From: Gudongella sp034006985
GTDB lineage: Bacteria; Bacillota; Clostridia; Tissierellales; Tissierellaceae
Length of the DNA: 64,000 nt
Reading direction: 5' to 3'
Assembly: GCA_034006985.1 (NCBI GenBank)
Contig: JAVERT010000004.1
Span: forward strand, 62,001-126,000
The notes under the pieces were generated by a model, which worked only from the letters and a program-made list of their open reading frames with translations, did not search any database and was not told where the DNA came from. Shown in pieces: positions 1-8,255 of the stretch; position 1 is the stretch's first letter; every line of letters begins with the position of its first letter. Made by a program: the position numbers and the translations under genes.

Positions 1-306
1 ATTATCATCGATATTTAATCCCTCTAGAATATCCCAATTTTTAAAATCAATTTCATCAGTTTTAATCTTTTTTTTTGCAATTTGGATCATTTTTTCTACT
101 GGTTCTACCCCCATTACTTTTAAGCCGTTCTCTTGTAAAACTTTGCAAAGTGCTCCTGTTCCTGATCCAATGTCAATAACAGACTTAAAACTAGTTAAAT
201 TTAAAGTATCTCTATGCTTTATAAAGATACTTTTATAATATTTATATTGATAATTGTAAAACAAGCCATAAATACTAGCGATATTATGAAATACACCTTT
301 TTTCAT
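1..306 (-). CDS. class I SAM-dependent methyltransferase, partial (C-terminus off window)
   Basis: Only the first 102 codons are inside the window; the gene runs off the left edge. I read it by reverse-complementing the edge. The start ATG at 306 has an AAGGAG site about 8 bases upstream. The protein shows the Rossmann motif I of SAM methyltransferases (VIDIGSGTGAL, about residues 47-57), followed by motif II ending in an acidic residue (VMGVEP). The substrate cannot be told from this part. It lies 12 bases after uvsE in the same direction, so it is probably the last visible gene of a uvsE transcript. Confidence 0.75.
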   Translation of the reverse strand, partial: MKKGVFHNIASIYGLFYNYQYKYYKSIFIKHRDTLNLTSFKSVIDIGSGTGALCKVLQENGLKVMGVEPVEKMIQIAKKKIKTDEIDFKNWDILEGLNIDDN

Positions 307-318
307 TTTCTTAGCTCC

Positions 319-1569
319 TTAAATATGAAAATAATAAGATTCTAATAGATATTCTTGATTGTATTTTACTGCTAATTTATACAACTTATTTTTAACAGCT
401 TTTAATGATATTTTATCGTCTTTAAACCTAATTAAACTCTTTCTAATATCATCTTTTTCTTTTAAGTTTGAGCTATCTTTAAAATACCCCCAAACATGTT
501 CTAATGCATTAAGTTCATTGCCCTTAAAAGATTTTATTATAAGTGCACCATCAATCAACATATAAAAATCGACTACTGGGTAACTATTTTTATCTTTTAA
601 AAGCTCACGAATAGCATTATAATTAAGAGGTGCTCGCTCTAAAACACTATATTTATACCTACTCCATTCATTTTCAAGAACTTTGATGTTTTCTTTTTTA
701 TTTAAAAGATTAATAGTCTTTATTGCTGATAGGTTTTTGTCCTTGACCTCTAACATAATATCTAAATCAAACTCTATCTGATTATCCAAAAACTCTTTAA
801 ATTCTACTAAATCAATAGATTCTGAATGAGCACCTGCATTTTTAAGAATATTTTGCTGTGAATAATGAATCTTTTGTTTTCCATCTTTCTTTTTCCATGT
901 CTTGTTTGCTAATTCAATCCAATATTTATCATTTCCTGGACAATTATTGACTTTATGATGTAAATTGTCAAATACTACTGGTATTTGATTATTAATTCCA
1001 ATTTCTAGAACTTCTTCTATATTATAAGATTTATCATCATTTTCAATTACAAGACGCTTCTTAATAGAGTCATCTAGGGCGTGATAACTTTTCGAAAATC
1101 TTTTTATAGCATTTGCCTTATCCCCATAAACACCACCAATATGGATTATAATTTTATTTGAGGCATCTAATTGGAGAGCGTCTAAAAATCTATTGTGGTA
1201 CACCAAATCTTCAACTGCTCTGTTAACAACTTCCACCTTATGAGAATTAATTACCGTATATTGTCCTGGGTGCATTGAAAGTCTAATACCAGTTTTAATA
1301 ATAATTTCTTTGAGCTCATTAAATTCTTCAACTAATATTTTATCCCATTGGAGTTTATTAACAGGACTTGACCCGAAAGGAATTATATCTGATGAAATAC
1401 GGAACATTTTAATATTATTATCTGCATTATATTTCAATATCCTAATAAGAGTATTTAAATTATATTTGCTAATCTCCAAAAGCCTTTCTTCTGTAGCATT
1501 TTTTTGAATTGTACCTTTAATTCTTGTATCAGCAACCCCTTTTAAAAGACATGCATAGCCTATTCGCAT
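319..1569 (-). CDS. uvsE: UV damage endonuclease UvsE (UVDE)
   Basis: 416 residues of the UVDE family, a TIM-barrel, metal-dependent endonuclease that nicks DNA 5' of UV photoproducts and starts an excision route independent of UvrABC. The N-terminal sequence MRIGYACL, the RISSDIIPFGS stretch (57-67) and the likely metal ligands are visible: SMHPGQ around H100, IIHIGG around H143, IEND around E176 and the D201/H204/H205 cluster. A C-terminal extension of roughly 110 residues is longer than in short bacterial forms. The start codon directly abuts the TAA of the upstream cell-wall hydrolase gene with no spacer, so translation is probably coupled. The methyltransferase follows 12 bases later. 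Family assignment is firm; the cotranscription is inference. Confidence 0.93.
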   Translation of the reverse strand: MRIGYACLLKGVADTRIKGTIQKNATEERLLEISKYNLNTLIRILKYNADNNIKMFRISSDIIPFGSSPVNKLQWDKILVEEFNELKEIIIKTGIRLSMHPGQYTVINSHKVEVVNRAVEDLVYHNRFLDALQLDASNKIIIHIGGVYGDKANAIKRFSKSYHALDDSIKKRLVIENDDKSYNIEEVLEIGINNQIPVVFDNLHHKVNNCPGNDKYWIELANKTWKKKDGKQKIHYSQQNILKNAGAHSESIDLVEFKEFLDNQIEFDLDIMLEVKDKNLSAIKTINLLNKKENIKVLENEWSRYKYSVLERAPLNYNAIRELLKDKNSYPVVDFYMLIDGALIIKSFKGNELNALEHVWGYFKDSSNLKEKDDIRKSLIRFKDDKISLKAVKNKLYKLAVKYNQEYLLESYYFHI

Positions 1570-3663
1570 TTATAATCCTACTCTATCAAGTTCTTTAAGA
1601 TTATTATCTTTAATAATTTTCATTAACTTTAATGGATAAGCTGGATCGGTTGCATAACCTGCTCTTCTAATTGCCCAAGCACCCATATTGCTATTGTACA
1701 TTACATCTCTAAATATTCCATATCTCTCAGCATTTAATAAAAGTGCTTTATGGTCATTCCAACTTTCCTGTGGATTATTATAAGCTCTAAATTTTGCATC
1801 TACATTATATCTAATGCCATTATAAACTTCCCAAGTATAAGATATAACCGACCCATTTGTTGAAGAACCTTTTATGCCAAATAGATTGTTAGATTTTTTT
1901 CCATTATATTTATCACTTGGAACTGATTGACCCCACCCGGTCTCTAGTATAGCTTGAGCAGTTTGTAATGCTGCTGACATACCAGTCTTTTTATATGAAG
2001 CTTTTGCCATATTCCCCGCAAAGTTTATAAACTTAGATTTTTCAACGACAGAATATGGTCCGTAAATAGCACCGTTATAAATACTGAAATCTACACTATC
2101 CCCAAGGACGGTAGACCCATTATACTCTCCTTCAATGGTTATCCTATAATCCCCTTGGATGTATGCTTTAGGATCAAAACTAGCTGTATTTGATACTGGA
2201 TCCAAATCTATTACAACTTTATTTCCAGTTTTCAAACCTGTAATAATATATTTTACATTACTTATATTTACATTACTTCTATAATCCAATTTAGGTATTT
2301 CTGTTACAACTTGATTTGGTCCTATACCTTGCAATTGTATTTTTGCCTTATTATCAATATTTACTTTTACAGGACTGCTAGTCATAGTATTGCCTGAAGC
2401 ATCTATAACTTTTACCATAAGCTCCTTATTACCTGCTAGCCCTGGTCCAGGAAACCATGTATATCCTCCGTAAGGAAGTGTTTTAAGAACAGTCTCTACT
2501 CCCGTATTAGTATCCTTTAAGATATATTGAGTTTCCCTTACATCAAAATTTCTATTTGTATTTAGGGTTACCGGGTTATTTATTGTCATACCTTCCTTTA
2601 CACCACTTAAAGATAAGCTTTGTGGTATAGAGACAAATATATTATATATGGAGCCAGGATATTCTTTTTTATTGATATCCAAAGCAAATAATTGTATAGA
2701 GTAATCTCCACTTTCTCTGAAATCTGGAGACCACATAAACTCTCCTTCTGGATCTTTTTCATCAAAATTTACAATTTTCCCTGTATTGATATTTTTAATT
2801 TGATATTTTACCGCATATGGTGCAAAATTCAGAACTGGAGTTACCCTAATACTAGAACTAAAGCTCATCCCATTTTGAATTCCTTGTAATGCTATCTGAG
2901 GTTTAAGATCTATCTTAACTGCTATTGCATCTGCCTCAATTAAATTACCATTTAAATCATAACTTGCAGCCACTAATATTTTATCTCCATTATCTTCTAT
3001 CTCGGGTATATACACAGCTTCTTTATTTTTTAAATCTGTTCTCCCAACTACAAATCCTGTTAAGGTTTCTTTATCTAAAAGCAATAGTCGCAATTGAGAT
3101 CCCTCAATTGCCCCTGTTTTTAGTGAATCTACTTTTATTGTGGTCTTTCCATTTATTATCGAATTTTGTTCAAGAGAGGTTATCTTAATATCATATAGAG
3201 ACTCCATTGAAGATTGTTTATTAGAATCTACTATTACTCTACGACTATCGTTATCCCAACTTACATCTATATCCAAAAGATTTCCTACCAATCTAAGTGG
3301 TACAAAAGTTCTACTATCGATTATTATAGGTGCTATGTCTGATACCATAGCTGCTTTTTTATTGTTGTATTGTACAATCTTTTTATCTATAATCAGAGAA
3401 ATGTCTTTATCATTTTTTTTAATCGATACTTCCCTCTTCTCATTATTCCATGCCACTTCTCCACCAATTTCTTCTGTAACAAACCTTAGTGGTACTAAAG
3501 CTCTCCCATTCTGAATAATTGGTTTTGCTGTACTTGTTATATCCTTGCCATTTACTATTAATCTAATTTCATCAATATTTGCAGCCTCTCCATTGCAAGC
3601 ACTAAAAATTGAAATAATTAAAACTAAAGCTAATATAGAAATAAATTTATGACTCTTCTTCAC
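1570..3663 (-). CDS. lipoprotein with CuAO_N-like domain, Ig-like region and C-terminal glucosaminidase domain
   Basis: About 697 residues. A GTG start at 3663 is chosen because AAGGTGA lies 7 bases upstream; the upstream in-frame ATG at 3681 has no ribosome site. A lipoprotein signal peptide ends in ISIFSAC, with the lipidated Cys near residue 23. Next come two halves of a copper-amine-oxidase N-terminal-like module (RALVPLRFV and RTFVPLRLV repeats), then several beta-rich Ig-like segments. The C-terminal 150 residues match the glucosaminidase/LytG-type lysozyme fold, with AQAILETGWGQS and NNLFGIKG. It probably trims peptidoglycan glycans at the cell surface. The CuAO_N-like module in such proteins is regarded as a wall- or ligand-binding unit, not an oxidase. 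It is coupled to uvsE downstream. Confidence 0.85.
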   Translation of the reverse strand: MKKSHKFISILALVLIISIFSACNGEAANIDEIRLIVNGKDITSTAKPIIQNGRALVPLRFVTEEIGGEVAWNNEKREVSIKKNDKDISLIIDKKIVQYNNKKAAMVSDIAPIIIDSRTFVPLRLVGNLLDIDVSWDNDSRRVIVDSNKQSSMESLYDIKITSLEQNSIINGKTTIKVDSLKTGAIEGSQLRLLLLDKETLTGFVVGRTDLKNKEAVYIPEIEDNGDKILVAASYDLNGNLIEADAIAVKIDLKPQIALQGIQNGMSFSSSIRVTPVLNFAPYAVKYQIKNINTGKIVNFDEKDPEGEFMWSPDFRESGDYSIQLFALDINKKEYPGSIYNIFVSIPQSLSLSGVKEGMTINNPVTLNTNRNFDVRETQYILKDTNTGVETVLKTLPYGGYTWFPGPGLAGNKELMVKVIDASGNTMTSSPVKVNIDNKAKIQLQGIGPNQVVTEIPKLDYRSNVNISNVKYIITGLKTGNKVVIDLDPVSNTASFDPKAYIQGDYRITIEGEYNGSTVLGDSVDFSIYNGAIYGPYSVVEKSKFINFAGNMAKASYKKTGMSAALQTAQAILETGWGQSVPSDKYNGKKSNNLFGIKGSSTNGSVISYTWEVYNGIRYNVDAKFRAYNNPQESWNDHKALLLNAERYGIFRDVMYNSNMGAWAIRRAGYATDPAYPLKLMKIIKDNNLKELDRVGL

Positions 3664-3699
3664 AGTAATCTCACCTTTCATTTTATATGTATAGTTATT

Positions 3700-4266
3700 T
3701 TATTTTGCAATAAGTCTCGTATCTTTTTTAGATAGCGACTCTCTGTATTCTCTTTCTAAGATTGAATAACACATATCATCATACACCTCACCATTTAATA
3801 TTACTGAGGATTCTCTCAACATTCCTTCAAACTGAAATCCACATTTTTCAATAACTCTTTTAGATTTTTCATTAAATGAATAATGATAAACTGACAATAT
3901 ATCTAGTTTTAAACTATCAAAACTATATTCTATAAATTTTTTAACAGCTTCTGTTGCATATCCTCTACCCCAATAATCTTGGTTTAATACATATCCTATC
4001 ATTCTAGCATTTGAATTCTCTCTTTTTTTATCTTGATGTATACCAACAGATCCAATGACTTTCGAACTTTCTTTAAGCTCAATAGCCCAAACTTCTTTGC
4101 TTTTAATGAAACTATTCAAAAGCAATATAGATTCATTTTTAGATTTATGGTATTCCCAACCAGCATTTGGTCCAACATTAGGGTTTTTTGCATACTCATA
4201 AAAATCATTTAAATCACTTAGTTTAAATCTTCTCAATCTCAGTCTTTCAGTATTTATAACTCCCAT
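3700..4266 (-). CDS. GNAT acetyltransferase, RimJ/RimL type
   Basis: 188 residues typical of the RimJ/RimL-like GNAT subgroup. It opens with TERLRLRRFKLSDLNDFYEY and carries the acetyl-CoA loop YWGRGYATEAV (about residues 98-108). Near the end, CGFQFEGMLRES is a hallmark of this subgroup. It would transfer acetyl from acetyl-CoA to an amino group; the substrate is unknown (ribosomal protein N-termini, antibiotics and small amines are all precedents). The ribosome site AGGTG precedes the ATG. It sits 36 bases upstream of the glucosaminidase lipoprotein in the same direction, and the terminator of the upstream gene lies just before it. Confidence 0.85.
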   Translation of the reverse strand: MGVINTERLRLRRFKLSDLNDFYEYAKNPNVGPNAGWEYHKSKNESILLLNSFIKSKEVWAIELKESSKVIGSVGIHQDKKRENSNARMIGYVLNQDYWGRGYATEAVKKFIEYSFDSLKLDILSVYHYSFNEKSKRVIEKCGFQFEGMLRESSVILNGEVYDDMCYSILEREYRESLSKKDTRLIAK

Positions 4267-4281
4267 TCACACACCTCATTT

Positions 4282-4308
4282 AAAAAACCTGCTATTTTAA
4301 TGCAGGTT
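4282..4308 (-). terminator. rho-independent terminator of the GGDEF-HD-GYP gene
   Basis: A 7-bp inverted repeat (AACCTGC/GCAGGTT) with a 9-base loop, followed on the minus strand by TTTTTT. It separates the cyclic-di-GMP gene from the acetyltransferase gene. Confidence 0.75.
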
Positions 4309-4418
4309 ATTATTTTATATATTTGATAATGACATACTTATAATTCATATTAACATATACTTATGCTTTAATAAAGTATACGCTATTTGCATCTTGTTTA
4401 CATATCTTCCTATATAAA

Positions 4419-6200
4419 CTAAGTGCTCATAATTTCAACAGAATTTACAAATTCTTCAACTAATTTCGGGTCAAATTGTGTTCCTGCATTCTTTTTCAAC
4501 TCTTCTATAGCCTGTTCTTTTGTTAACTTTTTCTTATACGGTTTATCGGTTAGCATTGCATCATATGCATCAACGATTGCTATTATCCTGGATAAAAATG
4601 GAATTTCCTCCTGTTTCAATCCATCAGGATATCCTTTGACATCCCATCTTTCATGATGTGCAAGTATATATTCCGCTATAGTAGCAAGCTCTATAGAAGC
4701 CATCGCTATTCTAAAACCCATTTCAGGGTGCTTTTTAATAATCTTCCACTCTTCGGATGTTAACGGTTCTTCTTTATTCAAAACCTCGGTATCTATAGCA
4801 ATTTTCCCAATATCATGTACTGCTAACAATACTATTAGATTTTCACGCATCTCGTTATTTAGTTCTAGTCTTGTAGCCATATAATTAGCTATGCTTTTTA
4901 ACCTCATAAAATTTTCTTTATCTTCTCCATTTTGCCCGAATAATGAACTCATTATTGAATTAATTATATCATTATGTGTACTTTTGTGTTCAAATAATTT
5001 ATTCTTATACATGTGATCTTCAGCAAGTTTAATTATCTCATCAATAGGTTGACATAACAGCTCTCTTGTGTAATAACCAAGTGAAATACTTACTTTCTTA
5101 GTTGGGTCACAAGTTTTATTGTTGATTATTATACAATCATCATTTATTCGTTCTACTACTTTTCGAACTAAATCATTGCTTGTATTTGGGAGGAATATTG
5201 CGAATTCATCTCCTCCAGTTCTTGATAATATATCAGTATTACGTATACATCCTTTTAATAATTCTGCCGTTTTAATTATCAAATTATCTCCTGCCTCATG
5301 CCCAAATGCATCGTTAATTAACTTTAATCCATTTATATCCCCTATAATAACAGATAATGGTAAATACTCTTCAGAATCTACAGTTTTCATTGCTATATTA
5401 TAGTATCTCCTATTATAGATACCTATCATGGAATCACGATATGTTAAATAATTAATTCTATTCTCTCTGTTTTTTTGTTCATCTATATCTACAATAACCC
5501 CTTCTAGCACTGTCACTTTCCCATTTTTATCAAAGATTGGCTGTCCTTGTTCATAAACCCACTTTATATGTCCTGTCTTAGTTTGTATTGGATATTCGAA
5601 CTTGAAAACAGTTTTATCCTCGATTATTTTATTCCATAAATTCCATATTTCAGTCCTATACTCTTCCAAAATAATTTCATTATAAGATATTTCAATATTA
5701 CCTATTAAACTATCAGGATTGTAACCAGTTAATTCCTTGCAACCATCTGAAACATATTGCATTGTCCATTCATGATCAAATTTGCATCTGTATACCATTC
5801 CCGGCAAGTTATCTAATAGCAATAACTTACTTCTATCTCTAATAGTCCGTCGTTCTGATTGTTTTCTTCTATCTTTAAATACCAAAGCTACAATGTTTTT
5901 ATCTAAATAAAACGCCTCAACAGAGTATTCATAAGCATCATTTCTAATCGCTATCTTTCTTTCTTTTCCATTTAGCGCCAAAATTACGCAATCAATTAAT
6001 TTTTCTAAAAACACGCCTTCAAATATATCTTCAAATCTTATACTTGAATCTGAGTCAAATACTTTAAAATGTTTTTTAAATTTTTCGTTATATTCTAAAA
6101 CATTTATTTGAAGATTATCTTTTTCAAGAAGATTTACTTCCAAGAAAATATATGCAAAAGATGTTTTATCAAGCAATGATTTATATAATTGTTTATTCAT
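4419..6200 (-). CDS. PAS-GGDEF-HD-GYP cyclic-di-GMP turnover protein
   Basis: About 593 residues, apparently cytosolic. The N-terminal 110 residues are PAS-like, a second PAS/PAC spans about 125-245 (WTMQYVSDGCKELTGY), GGDEF covers about 250-410 and HD-GYP about 420-593. The GGDEF active site is intact (SRTGGDEF, 327-333) and an RxxD product-inhibition site (RNTD, 320-323) precedes it by five residues. The HD-GYP half has HD at 462-463 and HHERWDVKGYP at 515-525, so both synthesis and hydrolysis of cyclic-di-GMP are possible. The ATG at 6200 is preferred over an in-frame GTG at 6209, although the ribosome site is weak. It appears monocistronic, with a terminator at 4282-4308. Confidence 0.9.
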   Translation of the reverse strand: MNKQLYKSLLDKTSFAYIFLEVNLLEKDNLQINVLEYNEKFKKHFKVFDSDSSIRFEDIFEGVFLEKLIDCVILALNGKERKIAIRNDAYEYSVEAFYLDKNIVALVFKDRRKQSERRTIRDRSKLLLLDNLPGMVYRCKFDHEWTMQYVSDGCKELTGYNPDSLIGNIEISYNEIILEEYRTEIWNLWNKIIEDKTVFKFEYPIQTKTGHIKWVYEQGQPIFDKNGKVTVLEGVIVDIDEQKNRENRINYLTYRDSMIGIYNRRYYNIAMKTVDSEEYLPLSVIIGDINGLKLINDAFGHEAGDNLIIKTAELLKGCIRNTDILSRTGGDEFAIFLPNTSNDLVRKVVERINDDCIIINNKTCDPTKKVSISLGYYTRELLCQPIDEIIKLAEDHMYKNKLFEHKSTHNDIINSIMSSLFGQNGEDKENFMRLKSIANYMATRLELNNEMRENLIVLLAVHDIGKIAIDTEVLNKEEPLTSEEWKIIKKHPEMGFRIAMASIELATIAEYILAHHERWDVKGYPDGLKQEEIPFLSRIIAIVDAYDAMLTDKPYKKKLTKEQAIEELKKNAGTQFDPKLVEEFVNSVEIMST

Positions 6201-6419
6201 TTTAAACACATCCGTTCACTATTTTAATGTATCAATTATAATAAAATATACTTATAGGGTAGCATAATCAACTTTTAGGATTAATTTATTGCTAATATAT
6301 AATTTATACCCAAAATATATTATTAAACTAATTTATTTTAAAATTAAATTATAAAACTAAATTTTCACAAAAGTTTCACTAAAGAGTAACAATTTTGCAA
6401 TACTTTTATAAGTTATTTA

Positions 6420-6428
6420 TGGTATACT
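6420..6428 (+). promoter_or_regulatory. extended -10 promoter for prsA
   Basis: TGGTATACT is a TGn-extended -10 element. The matching -35 is poor (a TTGCAA at 6395 is spaced too far), which is common for extended -10 promoters. AAGGAG follows just before the prsA ATG. Confidence 0.5.
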
Positions 6429-6460
6429 AACATAGAATTAATAAGAAAAGGAGAGATAAA

Positions 6461-7363
6461 ATGAACTATATTTCAAAAAAAATTGGCAAAAAAAGTCTGT
6501 TTTTAATACTTTTAGTATTAGTAATTAGTATGCTTATGGCAGCTTGTGAGAATGAAACTAGTACCACTGATTTAGAGGTTGTTGCAAAAGTTAATGACTT
6601 AGAGATTACTAAAGATGAATATTACAATTATCTAGTTGAACAAAATGGAGATGAAGTATTAGAGGCACTTATACTTGAAAAAATGCTTGGTTTAGAAATG
6701 GAAGCAAACAGTATCGAAATAACTACTCCCGAAATCGATGCCGAATATGCAAAAATGGTTGAGTCTTATGGTGGAGAAGAAGAATTTACTCAAGCTATGG
6801 AATACTATAACTTTACTGACGATTCGATTAAAAAAAATATTAAATTAAATCTTGGTATCGAGAAATTATTAGGACCTACTATTGATGTAACGGATGAAGA
6901 AATCTTAACTAATTTTAATGAAAACAAAGATTCTTTTAATACTGCAGATAAAGTTAATGCTAATCATATTTTAGTTGATGATGAAGCTACAGCCAATGAG
7001 GTAGTTGCGAAGCTAAATGCCGGAGAAGATTTTTCAAAATTAGCAGCAGAGTATTCTAAAGATGCTAGTAATGCATCAAATGGCGGTGCATTAGGATTCT
7101 TTGAGAAAGGACAAATGGTTCCGGAATTTGAAGAAGCAGCATTTAATATGGAAGCAGGAGAAATAAGCGCCCCTATTAAAACAGATTTTGGTTATCATAT
7201 AATTCAAGTGGTTGCTATAGAAGAAGGCACTCAAGCTCAATTAGAAGATGTATCTGCTCAAATTGAAGACTCAATAAAGACTGAAAAAATCAATTCAGCA
7301 TATCAAGGTTGGTATACTTCAGTACAAGAAAAATATACAATTGAGAATTATTTAAATGATTAA
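6461..7363 (+). CDS. prsA: foldase lipoprotein PrsA (parvulin peptidyl-prolyl isomerase)
   Basis: 300 residues. A lipoprotein signal peptide ends SMLMAAC, with the lipidated Cys at 29. A SurA-like N-terminal chaperone segment (VAKVNDLEITKDEYY) is followed by a parvulin domain at about 160-255. That domain has HILVDDEATANEV, the KDASNASNGGALGFFEKGQM loop and a FGYHIIQV ending, all standard for PrsA. It would sit on the outer face of the membrane and fold exported proteins, which suits a genome rich in secreted CuAO_N and SLH proteins. The gene has its own extended -10 promoter and a strong terminator, so it looks monocistronic. Confidence 0.92.
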   Translation: MNYISKKIGKKSLFLILLVLVISMLMAACENETSTTDLEVVAKVNDLEITKDEYYNYLVEQNGDEVLEALILEKMLGLEMEANSIEITTPEIDAEYAKMVESYGGEEEFTQAMEYYNFTDDSIKKNIKLNLGIEKLLGPTIDVTDEEILTNFNENKDSFNTADKVNANHILVDDEATANEVVAKLNAGEDFSKLAAEYSKDASNASNGGALGFFEKGQMVPEFEEAAFNMEAGEISAPIKTDFGYHIIQVVAIEEGTQAQLEDVSAQIEDSIKTEKINSAYQGWYTSVQEKYTIENYLND

Positions 7364-7364
7364 T

Positions 7365-7405
7365 AAAAAGACCAATACTAACTTTGAATTAGTATTGGTC
7401 TTTTT
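7365..7405. terminator. bidirectional terminator between prsA and the convergent acetyltransferase
   Basis: A 17-bp perfect stem (AAAAAGACCAATACTAA and its complement) with a 6-base loop. The A and T runs on its two flanks let it work on both strands between the convergent genes. Confidence 0.88.
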
Positions 7406-7420
7406 ATAAACTACTTTAAT

Positions 7421-7972
7421 TTATTTTTTTTTATTTCTTTCTAAAAAATCTGCTATATTAAGCTCCATCATAAATCTATCCTCGCCTTTACCATATTCAT
7501 CAATAGAATACAGTACAGGCTCAAATCCAATTTTATCTCGATATAATCTTATTGCAGGTTCATTATCTACATCAACAGTCAATCCCATTCTATCAAATCC
7601 TTGATCAAGTAAATTTTCAACTATAATATGCAAGAATTCAAATCCTAATCCCATACCTTGATATTCTTCAGAAATAGCATAATCAAATAAATACGCTTTA
7701 TACATATCCTCCCAATCCCTCATAAGTATAGCTAAACCAACTATTTGGTGTTTTCCTTCTTCAGTTAATACATATACATTCCCATGTCTTATTTGAGGTA
7801 CTAAACCCCATTCATCCATTCCTAAATCGCCGAATATATCTAACCCAAACTTTACCATTCCCTTTAATAACTTAAGATCAAAATCCTGTACTAAATATAC
7901 TTTTAGATTATCTAACCCCTCTATTTTATCAATAATTTTATGTGGTAAACCTTTTACTTCTTCTAAATGCAT
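7421..7972 (-). CDS. GNAT acetyltransferase
   Basis: 183 residues. The core GNAT motif is visible: DYAISEEYQGMGLGFEFL (acetyl-CoA loop, about 103-120), then VDVDNEPAIRLYRDKIGFEPV, the usual C-terminal amphipathic part. The N-terminal third is less typical. A ribosome site GAGAGGAGAG precedes the ATG. It converges on prsA with a shared terminator. Substrate unknown. Confidence 0.82.
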   Translation of the reverse strand: MHLEEVKGLPHKIIDKIEGLDNLKVYLVQDFDLKLLKGMVKFGLDIFGDLGMDEWGLVPQIRHGNVYVLTEEGKHQIVGLAILMRDWEDMYKAYLFDYAISEEYQGMGLGFEFLHIIVENLLDQGFDRMGLTVDVDNEPAIRLYRDKIGFEPVLYSIDEYGKGEDRFMMELNIADFLERNKKK

Positions 7973-8173
7973 ATATTCTCTCCTCTCATTTTACTTTAAG
8001 TGTATACCCTTATATCTACTTTCTAAATCTCTAAATTCTCAAATAAAAAAATGCTGATGACCCTTTCTACGATAGGAGATTGCCCCTTCAACTCCTATTT
8101 CATATTATAACAAGGTACTACATTCGACTAATTCAATAAATTCTCTATTAAATATTTCATTATATCTTGTAAT

Positions 8174-8227
8174 AAAAAAGTACACCTCCAAACATTAGTT
8201 TTTTTATCTAACATTTGGGGTGCACTT
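8174..8227 (-). terminator. terminator of the sodium symporter gene
   Basis: A near-perfect 19-20 bp stem (AGTACACCTCCAAACATTAG against CTAACATTTGGGGTGCACT) with a 9-base loop, followed by TTTTTT on the minus strand. Confidence 0.85.
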
Positions 8228-8255
8228 CCTTAGGATGTTCTTTATATAAACTCTC

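Noticed and set aside
2925..3514. Plus-strand open frames across the glucosaminidase lipoprotein gene
   Set aside because: Antisense shadows; hydrophobic, no start signals, and the minus frame has clear domains.
6395..6400. TTGCAA as the -35 box of prsA
   Set aside because: The spacing to TATACT is 22 bases, too long; the extended -10 alone is the better explanation.
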